The position numbers and the translations under genes were made by a program. This document shows positions 18,420 to 24,705 of a DNA stretch of 42,150 bases, piece after piece; the first letter of the stretch is position 1, and the number at the start of each line of letters is the position of its first letter. The stretch spans positions 1 through 42,150 of the forward strand of contig NZ_MRXX01000007.1 in NCBI RefSeq assembly GCF_016642265.1. Direction: 5' to 3'. Source of the DNA: Streptococcus lactarius (GTDB lineage Bacteria > Bacillota > Bacilli > Lactobacillales > Streptococcaceae). The notes under the pieces are model-generated. The model was given only the letters and a program-made list of their open reading frames with translations, made no database searches and had not been told where the DNA came from.

Positions 18420-19424
18420 CTATTTCTTAAAAGTAAGGACTGTTTTTCCACGTGAGCGACCATTAGCAACCTTTTCTAATGCGCTATTTACCTCTTCAAA
18501 TGGATAGACTGTATCGATAGATGGTTTGATTTCTAATGTACTCAACAGGTCAGCTACTTCTTGTAATTGAGCACCATTACTTTCTACAAAAATGAAATGA
18601 TAGTGAACGCCATATTTGTCCGCCATCTTATCAAATTTGCGACCTGCTAAGCCAAGAATCATCTGTTTCCATTTTGGCAGCTTCATGCGTTTGGCAAAGG
18701 CACCGTTTGGCACGGCACGAAGCGAAACAAGATGACCCCCTTTTTTCATGATAGACATTTGTTTTTCAGTCTCAGCCCCACCAAGAGTATCAAGGACGTA
18801 ATCGACCTCACTGACAGTTTTTGTATAATCCTCTGTTTTATAATCGATAAAACGGTCTGCTCCTAGTTGCAACACACGCTCAGCACTATCGCTAGCGCCA
18901 TTGGTGATGACTTTCAAACCTTTGGCCTTAGCAATCGGAATGCCCATACCGCCTACACCGCCTGTACCACCAGAGATAAAGATCGTCTTGCCAGCTTGAG
19001 CTCCCACGAGTTCTAGGGCCTGCATAATGGTCAAGGCAGTCAAAGGTACAGCAGCAGCTTCCTCGTCTGATAGATAGTCTGGTACCTTGGCCAGAGCCTG
19101 GCTATCGACAGCCACATATTCTGCAAAGGCACCAATATGGTCTAGTGGTAGACGTCCAAAGACACGATCTCCTACTTGAAAGTTACTAACGTTGTTCCCG
19201 ATGCTTTCAACGATTCCAACGACTTCATTACCAGCAATTTGTGGGAGCTTGTACGGTACAATTATTTCAACCTCTCCACGTGAAATCATGTTATCGAGAG
19301 GATTAACCCCAGCTGCAGACACCTTTATCAAAACTTGATTTTCGTTCATAGTTGGTCTGGGCACTTCTGTGATGTTCAGTACGATATTGTTTTTATTATA
19401 TTTTGTATGTTGTGCAACTTTCAT
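18420..19424 (-). CDS. NADP-dependent quinone-oxidoreductase-like MDR protein
   Basis: A 334-residue medium-chain reductase of the zinc-free quinone oxidoreductase group. It has the N-terminal GroES-like fold (VLIKVSAAGVNPLDNMISRGE), no catalytic cysteine set, and a nucleotide site at IFISGGTGGVGGMGIPIAKAKG (about 150-172). Relatives use NADPH to reduce quinones or alkenals. It has its own 5' gap and no obvious operon partner; the next upstream gene, AEC, is 250 nt away. The exact substrate is unknown. Confidence 0.88.
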   Translation of the reverse strand: MKVAQHTKYNKNNIVLNITEVPRPTMNENQVLIKVSAAGVNPLDNMISRGEVEIIVPYKLPQIAGNEVVGIVESIGNNVSNFQVGDRVFGRLPLDHIGAFAEYVAVDSQALAKVPDYLSDEEAAAVPLTALTIMQALELVGAQAGKTIFISGGTGGVGGMGIPIAKAKGLKVITNGASDSAERVLQLGADRFIDYKTEDYTKTVSEVDYVLDTLGGAETEKQMSIMKKGGHLVSLRAVPNGAFAKRMKLPKWKQMILGLAGRKFDKMADKYGVHYHFIFVESNGAQLQEVADLLSTLEIKPSIDTVYPFEEVNSALEKVANGRSRGKTVLTFKK

Positions 19425-19489
19425 GTGATTTCTCTTTTCTATTATTTTATATTTGTTGAACTTGTATCTAGTACAGATATATCTTATTT

Positions 19490-19567
19490 CTAGTAAAAAC
19501 TGACTTGTTTAGCTTCTTGTTTTAGGCTATCAATACCATCTTCTACAGTTTGATTTGACCACTCTCT
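19490..19567 (-). pseudogene. Possible C-terminal remnant of a lost gene
   Basis: Within the 252-nt gap after the AEC gene, the minus strand has 25 sense codons ending in TAG. They read REWSNQTVEDGIDSLKQEAK and continue QVSFY. The composition looks like the helical tail of a regulator rather than noise, but I cannot name it and there is no start. The rest of the gap shows nothing further. Confidence 0.3.
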
Positions 19568-19676
19568 CTATCTGAAATTTTGAATGAACGAAAAGGAATG
19601 GATCTGTTTCTTAAATGTCTTTCTTCACTGGGTAATTAAGATAAATGGTATAAAGAACCGAATCCATTCCTATTGA

Positions 19677-20615
19677 TCAAGCCATCAACACCATGAGTAT
19701 GGGAATCACCACCATGGTAGCAAGGGTCGTCTCTGTCACCATGACCGCTGCGTAATCGCTATCAGCTCCGTAGAGTTTGGCGACGACTGGCGCATTGGTC
19801 ATCACAGGCATGGCGGACTGAATGATAAAGACTTGCTTCATCAAGCTTGGAAGAGGTGCCCAGTAAACAATGGTCGCCATCAAGAGTGGGGCAACCACGA
19901 AGCGTCCCAACAGAATTAAGAATTGGTCTTTTTTCAGAGTCAGCTGCTTTAGTCCTGCATTGGACACTGATAAACCAATAAATATCATGGATAAAGGAGT
20001 TGTCAAATTACCCAGATACTGTAAATCACTGGCTAAAAAGGTAGGGAGCTTGATATGAAGAATCACCAAGACTAGCCCTAAGAGAAAGCCCATGAGAGGA
20101 GGAGAAAAGACTTTTTTCAGACTCGTTTTGAGATCAAACTGAGCTTCTCCCTCGCCATCCCGCTGGATCAGGTAGGTCCCCAGGGTCCAGAAAAAGGTCG
20201 TATTACACATGTAATAGATCAAAACATAGGGAATACTGGCATCCCCGAAAAGGGCTTGGTTAATGGGAAGACCCACAAAAATCGTATTGGAGTTAAAAAA
20301 CATGGAAATAAAGAGGCCCCGGTGGTCTTGTCTCACTGCAAAGATCCTAGCTACTGCTGTCGCGATGCCAAGTAAAATGACCATAGACAGGGCAGGAAAA
20401 CGCAGTTCTGGTAACATTTTTAGGAGGGCAGCCGCTGTAAAACGCTGTGTAATGGTGTAGAGCATATAGCAGGGCAAAGCGATTTGAGTGACTAATTTTG
20501 CGATCAAGCCACGTGACTTGTCATCAAACCAGCCTTTTTCACCTATGACAAAGCCCACTAAAATCATACCTAGAATGACCAGGATCCCTGATATACTCCT
20601 CAAAAAGATGTCCAT
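19677..20615 (-). CDS. AEC-family (auxin efflux carrier type) permease
   Basis: A 312-residue membrane protein with about 10 segments in the 5+5 arrangement of AEC transporters: ILVILGMILVGFVIGEKGWFD at the start, FFNSNTIFVGLPINQALFGD in the middle, AMPVMTNAPVVAKLYGAD near the end. Bacterial members move malate, malonate or other organic acids. The frame is open 14 codons further upstream; ATG 20615 has AAAAGGAGAAAAC before it and starts at the first membrane segment. It stands alone. Immediately upstream is the terminator of a truncated gene and then the inserted DNA. Confidence 0.85.
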   Translation of the reverse strand: MDIFLRSISGILVILGMILVGFVIGEKGWFDDKSRGLIAKLVTQIALPCYMLYTITQRFTAAALLKMLPELRFPALSMVILLGIATAVARIFAVRQDHRGLFISMFFNSNTIFVGLPINQALFGDASIPYVLIYYMCNTTFFWTLGTYLIQRDGEGEAQFDLKTSLKKVFSPPLMGFLLGLVLVILHIKLPTFLASDLQYLGNLTTPLSMIFIGLSVSNAGLKQLTLKKDQFLILLGRFVVAPLLMATIVYWAPLPSLMKQVFIIQSAMPVMTNAPVVAKLYGADSDYAAVMVTETTLATMVVIPILMVLMA

Positions 20616-20688
20616 GTTTTCTCCTTTTACTTCTTTGAAATGAGCGTTTTTCCACAAGGTCTCAAAAACTACTCTAGTATATCACAAA

Positions 20689-20716
20689 AAGAGGTGGAGG
20701 AACATGCCCACCTCTT
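20689..20716 (-). terminator. Terminator of the truncated membrane-protein gene
   Basis: AAGAGGTGG (20689-20697) pairs with CCACCTCTT (20708-20716). On the minus strand it is followed by TTTTGTG. It serves the broken gene ending at 20734. Confidence 0.8.
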
Positions 20717-20733
20717 GATTTTATTGATGGTTA

Positions 20734-20817
20734 CTAGTAGCCTTTCTTGGCCGCCTTGGTCCATTGGTACCAACCAACGAGACTGTTAATAAGGTAAATC
20801 AAGAAAAACCAATAAAA
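20734..20817 (-). pseudogene. 3' remnant of a membrane-protein gene cut by inserted DNA
   Basis: The last 27 codons of a minus-strand gene remain: they start FYWFFLIYLINSL, end WTKAAKKGY, and stop at TAG. A normal terminator follows. Upstream, the frame meets a stop within a few codons, exactly where the hsdS-like DNA begins. This marks the left edge of the foreign segment. The family is not identifiable from so little, though a hydrophobic helix with a basic tail is clear. Confidence 0.65.
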
Positions 20818-20828
20818 TGGTGGGGACT

Positions 20829-20990
20829 ATGGCGAAAATAGATGATTCAGTTAAAAAGAAAGTTCCAGAATTGCGATTTAAAGGATTCACGGATGAATGG
20901 GAACAGCGTAAGTTGGGAGACGAAGTTCGAATAGTGATGGGACAGTCTCCTAATTCAGAAAATTATACTGATGATCCTAATGGGCGCTAA
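20829..20990 (+). pseudogene. 5' fragment of a type I restriction specificity gene (hsdS)
   Basis: 53 codons begin MAKIDDSVKKKVPELRFKGF and continue with TDEWEQRKLGDEV and VMGQSPNSENY. KVPELRFKGFTDEWEQRKLGD is the hallmark opening of Lactobacillales HsdS proteins, and the MGQSP piece is the first target-recognition domain. A normal HsdS has about 400 residues; here it stops after PNGR where the sequence changes. There is no hsdM or hsdR nearby, so it cannot function. It is debris of recombination. Confidence 0.85.
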
Positions 20991-21080
20991 AAATGCAAAG
21001 ACCTATGAAGACCTATTTTGTATTAGTCAAACAAAAGATCCAAAAGAAATGGTATATGATTATGACCATGAAACAAAGTA
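20989..21080 (+). pseudogene. Fragment of an unidentified gene
   Basis: A frame joined to the hsdS fragment reads AKNAKTYEDLFCISQTKD and then PKEMVYDYDHETK before TAA at 21078-21080. Codon use looks genuine but there is no start. I do not recognise the family. It is one more broken piece between the host gene remnant and the ECF operon. Confidence 0.4.
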
Positions 21081-21137
21081 AAAGCAAACCGAGTGATCTG
21101 AGGAAGCACCCGATGATCATGAAACGTTATTAAACAC

Positions 21138-21214
21138 AAAAGTCACCCATGTGAGTTCTTGCCAGAAGCTGAAGTTAATCCTTCAACCTGGAAAACCCGC
21201 AGAGGTGACTTTTT
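21138..21214 (-). terminator. Inverted repeat after the ECF operon, probable terminator
   Basis: AAAAGTCACC (21138-21147) and GGTGACTTTT (21204-21213) are perfect arms lying just after the stop of ecfA. The loop of about 56 nt is unusually long, so this may be a structured element with internal pairing rather than a simple terminator. Confidence 0.5.
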
Positions 21215-22015
21215 CTATACATCTCGATTTTTCTGGCAATAATCATTAACCGATAAATATGTCTGTGAATCACCCAGCGACTCCGCTATGTCCATAATCC
21301 GCGGTGGTAGTAATCCCACTCGCTGGACAAGTTCGTGATCGCTGAACAATTCCCGTGGACTGCCGGCGAAGCCAAACTTTCCGTGTTCCATAACATACAC
21401 CGACTCAAACTCGGCGGCGACCCAATCCATGTCATGGGTGATGGTCACAACTTGGTGGCCCGAATCAGCCAACTCATGGAAAATTGCGGTCAACTTGCGC
21501 CGGCTTTCCAAATCAAGCGACATCATCGGCTCATCAAATAAATAAATCGCCGGATCCACTGCCAAAACTGTGGCAACGCTCAACAGCTTGCGTTCCGACA
21601 ATGACAGGTCATATGGACTTTCAGCTGTTTTATCATCCAAGCCAACTCTTTTTAGAGCCGCTAAAGCCCGCTTCGTAATCGTGTCGTGGTCATCCATGAC
21701 CTGCGCGACACTCCACTCCACCTCTCGTTGAACGGTCGGGTTGAAAAGCTGATCGTCAGGATTCTGAAAAGTAATCCCAACCTTCAGTAACTTTTCGACT
21801 GGTTTAAGATCATTAAAATTTTCTCCATCGATCTTAATCACACCGGTTTGTGGTGTCAGCAAGCCCGTCAACAATTTGAAGAGCGTTGATTTGCCGGCAC
21901 CATTTTGGCCGACAATCGCCACCATCGGATCGGCGAAGTGTTTGTCTTCAACATCCAAGCTAAAGGACCGTTCCGGATAAGTGAACGTCAGGTGCTTCAG
22001 TTCAATTGTGGACAT
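21215..22015 (-). CDS. ecfA: ECF transporter ATPase (EcfA-type), consensus catalytic residues but odd signature
   Basis: A 266-residue ABC ATPase of an energy-coupling factor vitamin/metal transporter. Walker A is VGQNGAGKSTLF (about 35-47), Walker B AIYLFDEP with the catalytic Glu, and the switch His is in VTITHDMDW. The signature that should read LSGGQ is LSLSERK, a rare loss. It is the last gene of the S-T-A'-A operon and overlaps the preceding ATPase gene by 14 nt; a strong AAGGAGG site sets the start. GC content is visibly higher than in the host genes, with Leu CTG/TTG and Ala GCC/GCG common. See the finding on asymmetric ATP sites. Confidence 0.88.
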   Translation of the reverse strand: MSTIELKHLTFTYPERSFSLDVEDKHFADPMVAIVGQNGAGKSTLFKLLTGLLTPQTGVIKIDGENFNDLKPVEKLLKVGITFQNPDDQLFNPTVQREVEWSVAQVMDDHDTITKRALAALKRVGLDDKTAESPYDLSLSERKLLSVATVLAVDPAIYLFDEPMMSLDLESRRKLTAIFHELADSGHQVVTITHDMDWVAAEFESVYVMEHGKFGFAGSPRELFSDHELVQRVGLLPPRIMDIAESLGDSQTYLSVNDYCQKNRDV

Positions 22016-22838
22016 AACAAACCTCCTTCAGTTCAGCGTCATTCACCGGATACCGGCCATCAGCCAAGTGCCAATCCATTTTTTGAGCAAGTTGCTGGAT
22101 TGTCGGGGCTGGAATCTGCCAGTCAGCTGCCAAATGATTAAACACCTCACCCGGCCTGCCCTGGGCTACCATTTGACCCTCGTGCAGCACCCACACAAGG
22201 TCGGCGACTTCGCACAAATCGTCAATTTCACTGGTGACAATGAAGACAGTCTTCTCTTTGACTTGGGCCAGCCATTGGAAAAATTGTCGGCGGCCAAGGG
22301 GATCCATCTGACTGGTCGGATCATCCATAATCAAAACAGCCGGGTTAGCCGCAATCGCCGTGGCAATTGCCAACCGCTGGATCTGACCACCGGAAAGGCT
22401 CTCGGGACGCAAATTCAGCTGTTCAATCAGCCCCATTTGCGTGGCAACTTCTTCAACCCGTTTTTGAATCAGTCCTTCAGCCATTCCCTGATTAATCAAG
22501 TCAAAGGCGATTTCATCGGCAACCGTGTCTGCCAACCCGCTTAGTTGGCCAGCTGGATTTTGCAGTACAACTCCATTCATGGCATTATAAACGGGCCAAT
22601 TGTCGGACACTCGCTGGCCAAAGATGTGCCAGTCGCCCTCAATCTCAGCAGACACCATTTTGGGAATGACCCCTGCAAGCACACGGCACAAAGTCGATTT
22701 GCCGGAGTGGCTATTCCCGATAATCCCAACCACCTGGCCGGTATGAACCTCCGCGTTAATCTGACGCAGTTGTGGTTGCTCAGTACCCGGATAACGGGTG
22801 GTCAAATTTTCAATTACAATCCGTTTATCTTCGTCCAT
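22002..22838 (-). CDS. ECF transporter ATPase (EcfA'-type) with degenerate catalytic residues
   Basis: A 278-residue ABC ATPase (a GTG at 22847 would add three). Walker A is GNSHSGKSTLCR, and the signature is a perfect LSGGQIQRLAIA. Walker B ends in MDDP instead of DEP, and the switch histidine is replaced (IVTSEIDD instead of THD). Its own ATP site thus lacks both catalytic aids, while it supplies a good signature to its partner. It starts within the 3' end of the EcfT gene and overlaps the next gene by 14 nt, so translation is coupled. It acts as a heterodimer with the ATPase at 21215 on the inner membrane face. Confidence 0.88.
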   Translation of the reverse strand: MDEDKRIVIENLTTRYPGTEQPQLRQINAEVHTGQVVGIIGNSHSGKSTLCRVLAGVIPKMVSAEIEGDWHIFGQRVSDNWPVYNAMNGVVLQNPAGQLSGLADTVADEIAFDLINQGMAEGLIQKRVEEVATQMGLIEQLNLRPESLSGGQIQRLAIATAIAANPAVLIMDDPTSQMDPLGRRQFFQWLAQVKEKTVFIVTSEIDDLCEVADLVWVLHEGQMVAQGRPGEVFNHLAADWQIPAPTIQQLAQKMDWHLADGRYPVNDAELKEVCYVHN

Positions 22839-23608
22839 ATCTTCCACCCAATCAATAAAATTGCCAATCCAGTCAGACCAATGTGCAGCGTTCGCGACAG
22901 GCGATACACGCGCTGGGAAGTTCTGACAGTCCTGTTGAGATTATCAAAACCTCTCAGCTGGAGAGAAATCGACCGCGTCATCGATTGATCCAAGGTCTTA
23001 ATCACCAATGGAATTAGAACCGGCAGGACTGACTTTAATTTCTGAATCAACGTTTTTTGCGGATTGGTTCCGCGAACTTTTTGTGCCTGCTGGATTTTCC
23101 GCATATTGCGCATCATTTCCGGCAAAATATAACACACCGACATCAGAACGTAGACGGTTTTATAAGACAATCCGGACAGTTCCAAATAGGCCGCGTTTTC
23201 TGAAATACTCGTGGTCACCATAAAAAAGCCACTGGTCAAAATAATCACCAATACTCGACAACCCAGAGTGGTGGCGTAAATCAGGCCTTCTTTGTAGAAC
23301 GACACCCCAAGCACAGAAAACAGCACAGTTTGATTCCGACTGTAAAATAACCCTTGGATGATCAGCATGGTGCAAATCAGAAACAGGCTGAATCCCAGCG
23401 CCTTAAAGATGGTAGAACTCAATTTGGAAAATAACAATAGCAGTGTTGCGACAAGAATTAGTCCGGCCTGAAGCAATAAATTCATACTGGCAAAGCTCAA
23501 CAACGTCATGTCCAAGATGAACAAGAGCTTAGTAATCGGATCGATCACCTGGTACCACTTGAACTTGACCCGTGGCGCTCCAGAATTCAATGTTTGATCA
23601 GTCATCAT
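22814..23608 (-). CDS. ecfT: ECF transporter transmembrane coupling protein (EcfT)
   Basis: A 264-residue membrane protein with about five to six helices and the two Arg-Gly coupling motifs that dock on the ATPases: QKVRGTNPQKT (about 178-190) and SLQLRGFDN (about 218-226). This is the T component that links the S protein to the ATPase pair. Its start overlaps the stop of the S gene (TAAATGATG), and its end overlaps the next ATPase gene. A dedicated T beside its own S marks a group I ECF system, less usual in Firmicutes than the shared module. Confidence 0.88.
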   Translation of the reverse strand: MMTDQTLNSGAPRVKFKWYQVIDPITKLLFILDMTLLSFASMNLLLQAGLILVATLLLLFSKLSSTIFKALGFSLFLICTMLIIQGLFYSRNQTVLFSVLGVSFYKEGLIYATTLGCRVLVIILTSGFFMVTTSISENAAYLELSGLSYKTVYVLMSVCYILPEMMRNMRKIQQAQKVRGTNPQKTLIQKLKSVLPVLIPLVIKTLDQSMTRSISLQLRGFDNLNRTVRTSQRVYRLSRTLHIGLTGLAILLIGWKIWTKINGL

Positions 23609-24207
23609 TTATCATCGCTAAAGAAGTGCATCATCCGCTTCGGCAGCTGACGATAGATGAAGAATGCCAGATAGGCCACGCAGACTTTATCCAAAATATC
23701 CAAGACAAACTCATCGATAAATGAGGCCAGCCACACTGGTGCATGATTGGCGACCATTACCGCAAACAATGAGTCACCCCAAGCTATACCGGTCTGACCA
23801 CCCCAAAAGATGACGTTGAGTGGCGTTGAAATGACAGCTGAAACGATGGCAATAATAATAGCAGAAACAAATACTCGTCGCGCTGACGAGAACCACCCCT
23901 TGGCGTGCAAAACTCCGACAGCAATCCCAATTCCGATGCTGGTAATCGCATACACGGTTGAAATTGGCGATAAGGTCAGCCCATAGATCACATTGTTGAT
24001 GAAACCACTGATGGCACCGGCAACTGGCCCAGCCAACATGCTGGCAAGAAAGGTTCCCAAAGACCCCAGCCAAACGGGCAACTTTAACCCCTCCGCCAAG
24101 GCTTTGGCAACATAGTTAATCCCCACGGCAGCGGGAATCAAAGTCATGGTGGCAGCACTTAACTTAAACTTCCACATACTGGTACGATGAATCGGTTCTG
24201 TTTTCAT
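23605..24207 (-). CDS. ECF transporter substrate-binding S component
   Basis: A 200-residue membrane protein with six hydrophobic segments. Features typical of S proteins are WKFKLSAATMTLIPAAVGINYVAKALAEGLKLP at the start, the GTFLASMLAGPVAGAISGFINNVIYGL helix pair (the small-residue AxxxA-like surface that contacts EcfT), and a long last helix. It resembles the riboflavin/'ECF-ribofla_trS' type, but I cannot assign the vitamin or metal. It is first in the operon, after a leader with a small ORF and a hairpin. An AAAAGGAGAAGAAT site gives a firm start. Confidence 0.82.
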   Translation of the reverse strand: MKTEPIHRTSMWKFKLSAATMTLIPAAVGINYVAKALAEGLKLPVWLGSLGTFLASMLAGPVAGAISGFINNVIYGLTLSPISTVYAITSIGIGIAVGVLHAKGWFSSARRVFVSAIIIAIVSAVISTPLNVIFWGGQTGIAWGDSLFAVMVANHAPVWLASFIDEFVLDILDKVCVAYLAFFIYRQLPKRMMHFFSDDK

Positions 24208-24229
24208 ATTCTTCTCCTTTTGTTTTTAA

Positions 24230-24267
24230 AGAGCCGTGTCTGTTTAGACTTTCGGACGCAACGCTCT
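24230..24267 (-). other. Leader hairpin before the ECF S gene
   Basis: On the minus strand AGAGCG...GCGTC pairs with GACAC...GCTCT (an outer 5-bp stem and an inner stem with a wobble). TTTAAAAAC and then the ribosome site follow. It could influence translation or act as a weak attenuator. It matches no riboswitch class I know. Confidence 0.4.
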
Positions 24268-24275
24268 AAAGATTT

Positions 24276-24322
24276 TTATGCTTGAACTGTCATCATTTTA
24301 GCAGAATCACCTTAGTCGACAT
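24276..24322 (-). CDS. Two tiny overlapping leader ORFs (9 and 5 codons)
   Basis: After the promoter, a strong site AAGGAGAAGATCCG precedes ATG at 24322 encoding MSTKVILLK and TGA. Its stop overlaps (ATGA) a second ATG at 24293 encoding MTVQA and TAA. The ribosome site is better than that of many real genes here. A translated leader that senses translation or a cofactor is possible; initiation remnants of a lost gene are the alternative. Confidence 0.45.
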
Positions 24323-24365
24323 CGGATCTTCTCCTTAAAAACACTTGTTCAACAGTTCACAATTA

Positions 24366-24393
24366 ATCATACTCTCTTTCCCTAAAATGTCAA
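24366..24393 (-). promoter_or_regulatory. ECF operon promoter
   Basis: On the minus strand, a perfect -35 TTGACA (24388-24393), a 16-nt spacer and -10 TATGAT (24366-24371). It is a strong consensus promoter carried within the foreign DNA. The leader to the S gene is about 150 nt. From 24394 to 24512 I see no further gene. Confidence 0.8.
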
Positions 24394-24512
24394 GGTTTTT
24401 CTGAATTTTTCTTAAAAATGTTCGGAAAATGAATTTCAACTACTCCCCTAACCCTGATAGGAAGGGTTGTAACTCCCATCATCCGATCATTTAAGGCTAG
24501 AAGAACAAAAAC

Positions 24513-24687
24513 GAGGCTGGGACAAAAGTCCTTGCCTCTTAATTGTTTTTGGATTGTCAAGCAAGACGCAGTGGTTGAGTGGGCTCTACTACGCTGATTT
24601 CATCAGCTTTTACAGCCCTACTCAACTGTGCGGAGGTGGGACGACGAAATCGAATTCTAACGAATGACCGATTTCTGTCCCACTCTC
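24513..24687 (+). repeat. Complete 175-nt multi-hairpin repeat (R2)
   Basis: Three hairpins in a row: GAGGCTGGGACaaaaGTCC..GCCTC; a long one, GTTGAGTGGGCTCTAC...CAGCCCTACTCAAC, with GCTGATTTCATCAGC at its tip; and GTGGGACGACGAAATCG...CGATTTCTGTCCCAC. By eye it differs at only about 7-8 positions from 30028-30202, with no length change. It lies between the ECF segment and the adhesin stop codon. It is non-coding. Confidence 0.9.
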
Positions 24688-24705
24688 GCTTCATTTTAGG
24701 CTAGC

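Noticed and set aside
20829..21080. A working restriction specificity or defence locus
   Set aside because: Only the first 53 codons of hsdS remain and no hsdM or hsdR is present, so it is debris.
24208..24390. Cobalamin, thiamine, riboflavin (FMN), preQ1 or folate riboswitch before the ECF operon
   Set aside because: None of the conserved core sequences of these classes is visible, and the leader is short.
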